Shown: positions 1 through 6,791, numbered from the stretch's first letter. The stretch is 7,507 nt of DNA from CACPJA01 sp964629335 (GCA_964629335.1 CAZVRH010000055.1:1-7507), one strand, 5' to 3'. Notes: a model not told the origin generated them from the sequence alone. Numbers and translations are program-made.

Positions 1-218
1 AAAGAAGCTGGGAGTCGCCGTTTGGTCTCGTGCTTGAACAAACCAGAAGAATGGGACAGCACGATCTTACCGAACAAGAAGTTCACGATATATGGATCAA
101 GAAAAGATACCATGCATTTGCCGAGGTAGTAGGTATTGAATTATCCATTTCTGATATTGATGAGAATGGGAGAGTGTCAATAAGAGCTCTAAGACCAACG
201 TCAGTGGCTAAGAACTAA
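1..218 (+). CDS. 3' end of an unrecognised protein-coding gene (partial)
   Basis: An open frame runs from the left edge (first full codon at base 3) to a TAA at 216-218, giving the last 71 residues of a protein. A GTG at base 30 could be a start, but the frame stays open to the edge, the upstream residues (RSWESPFGL) look like ordinary protein, and no ribosome binding site sits at the right distance. I therefore read it as the tail of a longer gene. The tail is soluble and charged, with no membrane segment and no motif I can assign to a family. It ends 4 bases before the hydroxylase gene, so the two are probably co-transcribed. Function unknown; confidence is for a coding region only. Confidence 0.7.
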   Translation, partial: RSWESPFGLVLEQTRRMGQHDLTEQEVHDIWIKKRYHAFAEVVGIELSISDIDENGRVSIRALRPTSVAKN

Positions 219-222
219 ATTA

Positions 223-1068
223 ATGTTCGAAAACAATGTGACGGAATATACTGTTTACGCAGTCGGTGCCCCGATTGTTCTCATATTGATTCTTATCGAA
301 GGGGTTTTTTCAGCTTCCAAAAAATTAGGCTACTATAATCGGGGTGATTCTCTAGGAACTATTGGCCTAATTGTTGGAAATGTTTTTGTTAACCTTTTAA
401 CAAAAAGTTCAATTCTTGCTTTTTACTTATTTTTATATCAATTCAAGCTTTTTAATATTGATTCATACCCGCTTTGGGTACAAATCTCCCTAACTCTAAT
501 AATCATTGATTTTATCTATTACTGGTTTCATCGAACATCTCATCGTGTCAGATTCTTTTGGGGGATACATATGAATCATCACTCCAGTGAAGAAATGAAC
601 TTTTTAGTCTCGCTTCGACAAGCATGGTTTAACCCAATATTCAGAGTCCCGTTTTTTTTCATTATGCCCTTAATAGGATTTAACCCTCTTCTTACATTTG
701 TTGTTGGAGCAGCATCTACCTTGTGGGCTGTTATTCAGCACACACAAACTATTGGTAAACTAGGTCCGCTAGAATGGTTCATGGTGACTCCTTCAACTCA
801 CCGAGTTCACCACGGAGTAAATGCTGGATACTTAAACAAAAATTTTGGGAATATCTTTATTATCTGGGATCGAATATTTGGAACCTATGCTGAAGAAAAA
901 GAAACTGTTGTTTATGGGCTGACTAATAATGTGAAAACTTTTAATGCTTTTAAAATAACTGCTTTTAGCTGGATTGGTTACATAAATGACTTTAAACAAT
1001 CAAGTAGTTTAGTAGATAAATTCTTATCATTTTTTGGTTCACCTGAATGGGAACCTAGATCGAGCTAA
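223..1068 (+). CDS. Sterol desaturase / fatty acid hydroxylase superfamily membrane protein
   Basis: This 281-residue protein is an integral membrane non-heme diiron oxygenase of the FA_hydroxylase family (PF04116). Family members use O2 to hydroxylate or desaturate lipids, sterols or carotenoids, or to cleave ether lipids. The histidine clusters that bind the two irons are all visible: HRTSH at 103-107, HMNHH at 116-120, a single His at 173 and THRVHHG at 192-198. The usual WDRIFGTY block follows at 215-222. Hydrophobic stretches lie at about 9-29, 46-75, 86-102 and 142-172, and the histidine clusters would face the cytoplasm. Length is typical for the bacterial members. The ATG follows the previous stop by 4 bases with no clear Shine-Dalgarno sequence, suggesting translational coupling. 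The layout resembles the alkylglycerol monooxygenase-like bacterial branch, but the substrate cannot be read from sequence. Confidence 0.93.
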   Translation: MFENNVTEYTVYAVGAPIVLILILIEGVFSASKKLGYYNRGDSLGTIGLIVGNVFVNLLTKSSILAFYLFLYQFKLFNIDSYPLWVQISLTLIIIDFIYYWFHRTSHRVRFFWGIHMNHHSSEEMNFLVSLRQAWFNPIFRVPFFFIMPLIGFNPLLTFVVGAASTLWAVIQHTQTIGKLGPLEWFMVTPSTHRVHHGVNAGYLNKNFGNIFIIWDRIFGTYAEEKETVVYGLTNNVKTFNAFKITAFSWIGYINDFKQSSSLVDKFLSFFGSPEWEPRSS

Positions 1069-1089
1069 CAAAACTTTGTTTTTAACGTT

Positions 1090-1218
1090 ATGAAAAAGAT
1101 AATGATTGTATTCTTAGCCATTCTGGTGACTATCGTTATCTTCTATGTGCTAAGTGTGATTACGCCCCCTATAGTGGATTATATTACTGAAGCATTATCG
1201 CGTGATAACAATGGATAA
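1090..1218 (+). CDS. Possible 42-residue single-pass membrane peptide
   Basis: A short frame starts with ATG at 1090, 21 bases after the hydroxylase stop, and ends with TAA at 1216-1218. It would encode MKKIMIVF..., with two lysines, then a hydrophobic segment at residues 4-24, then a short polar tail containing TPPIVDYITEAL. This is the layout of a small N-in membrane protein or an uncleaved signal anchor. No good ribosome binding site precedes it, so it would depend on readthrough from the hydroxylase gene. The composition argues for a real gene; the missing Shine-Dalgarno sequence and the short length argue against. No family recognised. Confidence 0.4.
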   Translation: MKKIMIVFLAILVTIVIFYVLSVITPPIVDYITEALSRDNNG

Positions 1219-1281
1219 GAGATCGTTATATGCGTATCACCAATTAATTGCTTGAATTCTAAAGAATTGTTTATATCTTTG

Positions 1282-1287
1282 TATAAT
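1282..1287 (+). promoter_or_regulatory. Candidate -10 box for the oxidoreductase operon
   Basis: A perfect TATAAT lies 34 bases upstream of the MDR gene start, in the 103-base gap after the small peptide frame. No convincing -35 hexamer sits at 16-18 bases (TTGAAT at 1252-1257 is 24 bases away), and there is no TGn extension. The site is plausible only because of its place and its match, in an AT-rich stretch where such matches arise by chance. Confidence 0.35.
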
Positions 1288-1307
1288 CAGAAAAAATCTA
1301 TTTATTT

Positions 1308-1313
1308 AAGGAG
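1308..1313 (+). promoter_or_regulatory. Strong ribosome binding site for the MDR oxidoreductase
   Basis: AAGGAG is followed by 8 bases to the ATG at 1322. This is the best Shine-Dalgarno match in the left half of the window. It fixes the start of the oxidoreductase and marks it as the first gene of its operon. Confidence 0.85.
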
Positions 1314-1321
1314 AAAAAAAG

Positions 1322-2317
1322 ATGGTTACAGCTAACAAGAAATGGATCTTAAAAAGCAGACCTAAAGGATTAGTTGAAGATTCAAATTTTGAATTGGTGG
1401 AAGAAACGCTCCCTGATATAGATGAAGGACAAATATTAGTCAAAACTGAATATCTTTCAGTGGACCCCACTCAGAGGATGTGGCTAACTGACGTCCCTGG
1501 CTACTTGCCACCTATCCAGATAGATGAAGTAATTCGTTCAGGTGGAATGGGAAGAGTCGTTCAATCTAAGAATTCAAAATTCAAAGAAGGCGATTTGGTT
1601 AATGGCTTTGTTGGTTGGCAGACACATTCAATTAGTGATGGAAAAGGCTTCAGAATTGTTCCAGAACTTTTACCTATTCCAACTATGCTTAATGTGCTTG
1701 GACTCACTGGAATCACCGCTTACTTTGGATTATTGGACATCGGGCAACCCAAGGAAGGAGAAACAGTTCTGGTTTCAGGTGCTGCAGGTGCAACCGGTTC
1801 AGTGGTTGCTCAAATCGCAAAAATCAAGGGTTGCAATGTAATAGCTATCGCAGGAGGTGAAGAAAAATGTGGTTGGTTAGAAGACTGCGGTATTGATCAT
1901 GTGATTGATTACAAAAACTGCAATGCAGGCAAAGAATTAAGAAAGATAGCCACATCTGGTATAGATATATACTTTGACAATGTCGGAGGACCTTTATTAG
2001 AAGCGGTCTTATTTCAAATTAACCTGAATGCCAGAATTGTCATTTGTGGCTCCATTTCCAATTATGCCAGTGAAGAAATGCCGGTTGGACCTAGAAATCT
2101 ATCATCTCTTATTATCCAAAGAGCTCGCATGGAAGGCTTTTTAGTTTTGGACTATCTGCATCGGACAGATGAAGCCATAGATGATCTTTCAAAATGGTTA
2201 ATGGAAGGAAAAATTCAACATCAAGAAGATATTCAAGAAGGGATTGAGAATTGCCCACAAACGTTGAATAGATTATTTACAGGACAAAACCTAGGAAAAC
2301 AAGTTTTGAAAATTTGA
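1322..2317 (+). CDS. NADP(H)-dependent MDR oxidoreductase, alkenal/enone reductase type
   Basis: This 331-residue cytoplasmic enzyme belongs to the zinc-free medium-chain dehydrogenase/reductase group with leukotriene B4 dehydrogenase / prostaglandin reductase and bacterial CurA-like proteins. The group uses NADPH to reduce the C=C bond of alpha,beta-unsaturated aldehydes and ketones. The N-terminal GroES-like domain (about 1-125) has the family block YLSVDPTQRMW at 44-54. The segment LTGITAYFGL at 128-137 leads into the Rossmann domain, whose nucleotide-binding loop is SGAAGATGSV at 152-161. YFDNVGG at 217-223, ICGSISNY at 241-248 and the C-terminal GQNLGKQVLKI at 321-331 are all characteristic. 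The zinc-ligand cysteines of alcohol dehydrogenases are absent. Length is normal. The stop is immediately followed by the ATG of the ThDP enzyme, so the two are translated as a unit. The natural substrate is not evident. Confidence 0.92.
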   Translation: MVTANKKWILKSRPKGLVEDSNFELVEETLPDIDEGQILVKTEYLSVDPTQRMWLTDVPGYLPPIQIDEVIRSGGMGRVVQSKNSKFKEGDLVNGFVGWQTHSISDGKGFRIVPELLPIPTMLNVLGLTGITAYFGLLDIGQPKEGETVLVSGAAGATGSVVAQIAKIKGCNVIAIAGGEEKCGWLEDCGIDHVIDYKNCNAGKELRKIATSGIDIYFDNVGGPLLEAVLFQINLNARIVICGSISNYASEEMPVGPRNLSSLIIQRARMEGFLVLDYLHRTDEAIDDLSKWLMEGKIQHQEDIQEGIENCPQTLNRLFTGQNLGKQVLKI

Positions 2318-4231
2318 ATGAGGGACCTTTTTAAGCTATTTCTTGATCACGATATTTCTCGTAGAGACTTTGCAACCAAACTTTTAGCAATAGGCTTCAG
2401 TCAAATTGCCGTAAATTCAATGATTGCTTCTGTTGCTGAAGCCAGAGATGTCATTCCAAGGGAAGGAAAGACGGTGACAGGAAACGGAGCAGATATACTG
2501 GCAGAAACTCTTATGGCCGCAGATGTGGAGTATATCTTTGCTACTAGTGCTACAGGCATGAGTCCTTTCTTTGATGCACTTACCTTAAACAATGGTATGA
2601 AATATATCGCATCAATTGCGGAATCCCAAGCAACCTCGATGGCCCACGGCTATGAATTAGCTACTGGGAAAACTTCAATTCTGTTTCTTCCAGGCGTCGC
2701 CATACCCAGTGCTATGAATAATCTTTATAACGCATGGAAAGATCGTTCATCAATTGCTGTTTTATCCGACGGATCCAGCTCTAATTTTGCTGGCAGGAAC
2801 GGTTTTCAGCAAATGGATGATTGGCTGGAAACTATGACCCAATTTACTAAATGGCGTTGGCAGGTGGATAACCCTCTTCAAATTAGTGAGATGTTAAGGC
2901 GCACAATCAAGCTGGCTGAAACTCCTCCTGGTGGACCTGTTTATTTACGATTTCCTGGAAGCCTTTTAAGAAAAGAGAACATCCGACAAACCATATATCC
3001 ACAAAGTAAATTTAAAATTCCAATGGATCTGCAACCAAAATCAGACCTTATTGAAGCCACTGCTAAAGCATTAATTGAAGCAAAATCACCTTTGATGTCT
3101 GTCGGTCATGAAGTAACTCGAGCTAAGGCAAACACCCAAGCAGTGAACTTGTCAGATTTGTTGGGTATAAAAATGACCCAAGGCTATAGTGTTTTTGGAG
3201 ATATTCCTTTTAAACATGAATCTTTTGTTGGCTTCTATGGAATGGGAATTCCTAGAGGCCTTCGAGGCACAGACGTCTTTCTTAATCTAGGCGCACCTAT
3301 GCCAGACCCTACAATCTTCACAGCTCCAGTTCCAAGAAAAGCAAAAGTCATACATGCTCGGATAGAGTTTGATGACATTGCTAACATCTACCCCACAGAT
3401 ATTGCCATTGCTGCTGGCATGAAAGAAACATTAATTGCGATAGAGGAATCAGTGAAATCTCTGGCCACTAAATCAAGACTCAATAAAATTCGTGAAGAAA
3501 GACTGTCGATAACCAGAGGAATTAACAAAAAATATGAAGCTAAAAAAGAAGCAGATGCTAAAGCAAACTGGAATTCTAGCCCTCTTTCATGGGAAAGAGC
3601 CTCTTATGAGATTGATAAGCAATTGGATAAAAATGGAATTGTTGTTTCTGAACTAGACACTTTTACTCCGTTTAAGTGGATGGATCTAGCGCCCAACAAA
3701 AGATCGTTAATTGGCGGAACCACAGGGTTTGCTTTAGGTTGGGGTATCGGCGCCTCATTGGGTGTTAAAATTGGACAACCAGATCGACAAGTGACCTGCT
3801 TAGTGGGTGATGGAGCAATGCTTTTTGGGCAAATTGAATCCTTATGGTCTGCTGCAAGGTACGACATTCCAGTCACTATAATTGTTTTCAATAACTTAAG
3901 TTACGACGGTGAGAGAAATAGAATTTACCTTAATTCTCCACTGATTCAAAAAAAAGAGACCAGAGATCTTTGGAAAGATGTAAGTTGTTACTTAGGAAAC
4001 CCCATTGTGGATTATGTTGGGCTTGCTAATAGTTTTGATATTAGAGGGTCCCAAGCCAATACTCCGGAAGAACTAATTCAATCTTTGCAAAAGGCGAATA
4101 GAGCGACAAGAGACGGAAGACCTTATCTGATTGATTTAAGAGTCATGCAACTAGATGTGGCTAAAAAACCGACAACGCAAACATGGCATCCTGATATTTC
4201 TATTGCCAATAAAAGGAGCAAAAAAGTTTAA
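2318..4231 (+). CDS. Thiamin-diphosphate-dependent enzyme (acetolactate synthase / benzoylformate decarboxylase superfamily) with Tat-like signal
   Basis: This 637-residue protein has the three-domain layout of ThDP decarboxylases and carboligases acting on 2-keto acids. The PYR domain (about 55-225) carries the expected cofactor-activating glutamate, E102, in the block IAESQATSMAHGYELATGK. The central domain (about 240-375) is of TPP_enzyme_M type. The PP domain (about 425-610) has the ThDP/Mg motif GDGA at 497-500, ending in FNN at 524-526, preceded by GGTTGFALGWGIGASLG. Unusually, the N-terminus reads SRRDFATK at 14-21, then a mildly hydrophobic stretch and an AEA at 40-42. This matches a twin-arginine signal with a signal-peptidase site, so the folded enzyme may be exported to the periplasm. 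The ATG abuts the TGA of the upstream gene (TGAATG) with no close Shine-Dalgarno sequence, indicating coupling. The next Met is at residue 35, inside the signal region. Specific reaction unknown; family assignment is firm. Confidence 0.92.
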   Translation: MRDLFKLFLDHDISRRDFATKLLAIGFSQIAVNSMIASVAEARDVIPREGKTVTGNGADILAETLMAADVEYIFATSATGMSPFFDALTLNNGMKYIASIAESQATSMAHGYELATGKTSILFLPGVAIPSAMNNLYNAWKDRSSIAVLSDGSSSNFAGRNGFQQMDDWLETMTQFTKWRWQVDNPLQISEMLRRTIKLAETPPGGPVYLRFPGSLLRKENIRQTIYPQSKFKIPMDLQPKSDLIEATAKALIEAKSPLMSVGHEVTRAKANTQAVNLSDLLGIKMTQGYSVFGDIPFKHESFVGFYGMGIPRGLRGTDVFLNLGAPMPDPTIFTAPVPRKAKVIHARIEFDDIANIYPTDIAIAAGMKETLIAIEESVKSLATKSRLNKIREERLSITRGINKKYEAKKEADAKANWNSSPLSWERASYEIDKQLDKNGIVVSELDTFTPFKWMDLAPNKRSLIGGTTGFALGWGIGASLGVKIGQPDRQVTCLVGDGAMLFGQIESLWSAARYDIPVTIIVFNNLSYDGERNRIYLNSPLIQKKETRDLWKDVSCYLGNPIVDYVGLANSFDIRGSQANTPEELIQSLQKANRATRDGRPYLIDLRVMQLDVAKKPTTQTWHPDISIANKRSKKV

Positions 4232-4272
4232 GTAAAGCATTATTTACACTTGAGCCTTGCCTACACACTAAT

Positions 4273-4707
4273 ATGAATACATACCGATTTGTGAAAGTCA
4301 TTATGAAATTTTTGACCCTATTCCATACCCAGCTGTATAAAAAATTAGGTGGAAAGTTTCTTGGTACGATGTTTGGTAACCCCATTTGCATGATAATCAC
4401 AAAAGGAAGCAGATCAGGAAAAATTAGAAAAATCCCCTTGCTAACCATACCCTATGAAGAGAATTATTTATTAGTTGCCTCCAGCGGAGGATCGCCAGTG
4501 CATCCAGCTTGGTATTTCAACTTAGTTAATGAACCTAGAATAAAAATGACTATAAAATCTAAAACCTTCGAAGCACATGCGAAGGAACTCTCTGATCAAG
4601 AGAAGGAAAGAATTTGGCCAATCATTATTGAAGCTTGCCCTTATTACGAGGATTATCGTAAACAAACAAATAGGAAAATACCCGTTTTTCTTTGCTCCAA
4701 AATGTAA
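4273..4707 (+). CDS. Nitroreductase/quinone reductase family protein, deazaflavin (F420)-dependent type (DUF385)
   Basis: This 144-residue protein matches the split-barrel family PF04075, whose studied actinobacterial members (Ddn-like) use reduced F420 to reduce quinones or nitro compounds. Family blocks visible are TKGSRSGKIRKIPL at 43-56 (usual form T-x-G-R-x-S-G-x-x-R-x-x-P-L), ASSGGSPVHPAWYFNL at 69-84 and PYYEDYRKQTNRKIPVFL at 123-140. The start is uncertain: ATG 4273, GTG 4291 and ATG 4303 are all in frame, none with a good ribosome binding site, and any of them gives a family-like length. It follows the ThDP gene by 41 bases with no terminator and is probably the third gene of the operon. 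Many proteobacteria lack F420, so the real cofactor here (F420, another flavin or heme) is open. Confidence 0.85.
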   Translation: MNTYRFVKVIMKFLTLFHTQLYKKLGGKFLGTMFGNPICMIITKGSRSGKIRKIPLLTIPYEENYLLVASSGGSPVHPAWYFNLVNEPRIKMTIKSKTFEAHAKELSDQEKERIWPIIIEACPYYEDYRKQTNRKIPVFLCSKM

Positions 4708-4712
4708 GTTAC

Positions 4713-5861
4713 TTAGTGTTTTTGTTGCTCAGTTTCGTCTCTGTGTTTCTTCAGATATTTCATAAAGGGTGTTCCTCCTGTGCCTCGGATTGTTGAACCC
4801 CCAGCTCCGAATGGGTTTTTCTGCTTAGATTGATTATGAATATAGGTTCTTGCGTATTGCAAATGAAGTGCTCTGAATGCCCTGATTTCTTCTAAGCATT
4901 CGTTGTAAGCCTCAATTAATGTCTCTGATTCTCTAATAAGCTCTTTGACTATTGATTTAGCTTCTATCTCTTCAATAAAATTTCGATGTTCTAGAGGCAT
5001 GTACTCCCTCATTTCATTAAGATAGTGCCTTAAACTGTCTTCGCTATGCTGTATTCCCATGGCCCCATCAAGTGTGGGCATAATGCTGCTTTGTGCTCCT
5101 GTTTCACCTCTAAAAAATTGAGGTTTATTGTTGTATTCATCTTCATAAACAACTCCGTCCTTTAAGTCTGGGTTATCTTTTGAACCAAAAATAAATGGCC
5201 TCACCCGATGATAATAAACGTAAGGATCACAGCGTTCAGGCATTCTTTTGAAAATAGCATTAACCGCAGACATGGAAACTGAAATTGTCTTTAGCAGCTT
5301 TTGGATCAATGATTCATCTGTCTCTCGATTACACTTTGAAATCCTTTCACAAGCCTTTATAGCTTCAGATGCAGCCTTTTCTATACACACATGTATTGTT
5401 ACAAACCAGTCCTCATCTATCCCAGCCAGAAAATTATTGATTAATGCCACATTATTAAGATCAATCTCTTCGTCTGAATTTATAAGATACCAGTTATGAA
5501 GACAATAGCTTGCATAACTAAGCACTGGAGGCCTGATTAATTGTTCAGAAAGACTGACCCAAGGTTTAGCGATGACTTGTGGTAGAAGACTTTTTGGCTC
5601 TGAACCCCCAAGAATATAAGCATGTGCTATAAAACTCATTTGAGACATTGCTAAATTAATTTCTTCTGCATTGCTTCTATCTATCAATTCACTCACATCT
5701 AGGTCATCTTTTGATAAAGATTGAACGGTTCTTTCTAGACGATCGGTAAGCAAAAGTTTTGGAAGGTTATTGGCGATTTCCTGGAGCCTAATCAGTGAAG
5801 AAGAAAAAACTGAAGATTTATATTCTTTCAGCGGCTGTGTAACAGGTAAAAACCCATACAT
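4713..5861 (-). CDS. Indoleamine 2,3-dioxygenase family heme protein
   Basis: This 382-residue protein belongs to the indoleamine 2,3-dioxygenase family (PF01231), heme enzymes that insert O2 into tryptophan to give N-formylkynurenine. From memory of the human enzyme, many blocks line up: the start YGFLP, DWFVTIHVCIEKAASEAIK at 151-169, VRPFIFG at 220-226 followed by NPDLKDGVVYE at 230-240, GETGAQSS at 252-259, REYMPLEHRNF at 285-295, and the C-terminal GTGGTPFMKYLKKHRDET at 360-377. H333 in FRALHLQYARTYI aligns with the proximal heme ligand (human His346), and R221 with human Arg231. The distal pocket differs in detail: Tyr216-Tyr217 replace Phe226-Phe227, and Thr155 replaces Ser167. Length is normal. 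The gene is convergent with the DUF385 gene and divergent from the diiron protein. No kynureninase or formamidase gene is in view. Confidence 0.92.
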   Translation of the reverse strand: MYGFLPVTQPLKEYKSSVFSSSLIRLQEIANNLPKLLLTDRLERTVQSLSKDDLDVSELIDRSNAEEINLAMSQMSFIAHAYILGGSEPKSLLPQVIAKPWVSLSEQLIRPPVLSYASYCLHNWYLINSDEEIDLNNVALINNFLAGIDEDWFVTIHVCIEKAASEAIKACERISKCNRETDESLIQKLLKTISVSMSAVNAIFKRMPERCDPYVYYHRVRPFIFGSKDNPDLKDGVVYEDEYNNKPQFFRGETGAQSSIMPTLDGAMGIQHSEDSLRHYLNEMREYMPLEHRNFIEEIEAKSIVKELIRESETLIEAYNECLEEIRAFRALHLQYARTYIHNQSKQKNPFGAGGSTIRGTGGTPFMKYLKKHRDETEQQKH

Positions 5862-5944
5862 AATATTATTGAATTCCTTTAGAATGACTTTACTGATAAT
5901 AATATAATAGCTTTTTGAGAAGCTTTCTAGGAAAAGCCATATAA
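5862..5944. promoter_or_regulatory. Divergent intergenic region between the IDO and diiron genes
   Basis: These 83 AT-rich bases must hold the start signals of both divergent genes. On the + strand a perfect TATAAT lies at 5903-5908 and an AGGA at 5929-5932, 12 bases before the ATG at 5945. On the - strand AAAGGA (5880 to 5875) lies 13 bases before the IDO start, a longer spacing than usual. No convincing -35 box is seen on either strand. The region may allow joint control of the two genes. Confidence 0.45.
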
Positions 5945-6778
5945 ATGATAAAACAAAGCAACAGTCCTCAAGAACTTAATATTAATGTAAGAAGACCTAA
6001 TTTTGAATTGGAAAAAGACCTTGATCATGACTGGTTCGATGGAAGCGCATTTAAAACTGCCTTCGAGAATTCTTTTTCATTACTTTTCCCTCTAGGTGAA
6101 AAAGCATTTATTGAATCTGTTAAACATTTCGAGAAAGAAATAGAAGATTCACGGTTACTCGAAGAGATATACTCGTTCTACGGGCAAGAAGCTGCCCATC
6201 GAAAACATCATCAACAATACAATGAACTGCTCTGCAGTCTCAGAGGTTATAATCTAGAATATTTAACTGACCCGCAAGTCAAAAGACACCGAGATAGATA
6301 CAGCAAATTAAAGCCCATACAAAGACTTGCAGCGACTGTTGCCGCTGAACATTTAACCGCTATTCTTGCGGATAATCTCCTAAGGGATAAAGAACACTTT
6401 ACAGACTCAGGAAAACAAGTGGCTAAACTTTGGTATTGGCACGCTTTGGAGGAAACTGAACATAAAGCAGTTGCATTTGATGTTTTTCAAGCTGTTGGAG
6501 GATCGCTTAAAATGCGTCGAAGAGCCTTATTACTTGCAACATACTTTATTCTTAAGGATACATTCAGGGGAATATTCATAATGTTAAAGCACGATGAACA
6601 ACTTATGAAAATTAGAACTTGGGTGGATGCAATTAATTTTATTTTTATTAAGCCGGGCGTTTTGAGGAAAGCTTTTTTTCCTTGGTTAAGATTCTTTAGA
6701 AAAGATTTTCATCCATGGCAAACAGATAACCGTGACTTAATTAAAGAATGGGAAGATACAATTCCTTTAAAGAATTAA
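5945..6778 (+). CDS. Ferritin-like diiron protein, 'metal-dependent hydrolase' family PF10118
   Basis: This 277-residue protein matches the PF10118/COG3687 family, labelled predicted metal-dependent hydrolase although its metal motif is that of a ferritin-like helical diiron protein. Likely ligands are E52 (in FPLGEKAF), E82 and H85 (in GQEAAH, an ExxH), E135 (in AAEHLTA) and E170 with H173 (in HALEETEHK, the second ExxH). This two-helix-pair pattern of E...ExxH...E...ExxH is that of diiron oxygenases and oxidases. A hydrophobic stretch at about 195-213 and the conserved end KDFHPWQTDNRDL at 253-265 also fit the family. Length is typical, and no signal peptide is present. It is divergent from the heme dioxygenase gene and followed by a 98-base gap before the next gene. 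Its true reaction is unknown; family assignment is confident. Confidence 0.88.
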   Translation: MIKQSNSPQELNINVRRPNFELEKDLDHDWFDGSAFKTAFENSFSLLFPLGEKAFIESVKHFEKEIEDSRLLEEIYSFYGQEAAHRKHHQQYNELLCSLRGYNLEYLTDPQVKRHRDRYSKLKPIQRLAATVAAEHLTAILADNLLRDKEHFTDSGKQVAKLWYWHALEETEHKAVAFDVFQAVGGSLKMRRRALLLATYFILKDTFRGIFIMLKHDEQLMKIRTWVDAINFIFIKPGVLRKAFFPWLRFFRKDFHPWQTDNRDLIKEWEDTIPLKN

Positions 6779-6791
6779 TAGCTGAACATTT

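Noticed and set aside
30..32. GTG as a start codon for a 62-residue protein at the left edge
   Set aside because: The frame is open to the window edge and no ribosome binding site lies at a suitable distance, so a truncated longer gene is more likely.
1067..1083. AACAAA-AC-TTTGTT followed by Ts at the end of the hydroxylase gene
   Set aside because: The stem is nearly all A-T with a loop too tight to form fully; too weak to call a terminator.
1542..1841. 99-residue open frame on the + strand inside the MDR gene
   Set aside because: It lies in another frame of a gene with clear family motifs and has no ribosome binding site or recognisable protein features.
2401..2592. Open frame on the - strand antisense to the start of the ThDP gene
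   Set aside because: It mirrors a well-supported coding frame and encodes no recognisable protein.
3604..3891. 95-residue open frame on the - strand antisense to the PP domain of the ThDP gene
   Set aside because: The sense strand carries the GDG...NN motif; the antisense frame is a by-product of its codon use.
4232..4247. GTAAA...TTTAC hairpin after the ThDP gene
   Set aside because: The stem is only five mostly A-T pairs and has no T-run, so it is not a credible terminator.
4200..4448. 82-residue open frame on the - strand across the ThDP/DUF385 junction
   Set aside because: It overlaps two supported genes, crosses their junction and has no family features.
5248..5499. 83-residue open frame on the + strand antisense to the IDO gene
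   Set aside because: The minus-strand IDO frame is firmly identified along this whole stretch.
5895..5913. Fur-box-like GATAAT run in the divergent intergenic region
   Set aside because: Only the first hexamer matches well; the rest agrees at about half the positions in an AT-rich stretch, which is expected by chance.
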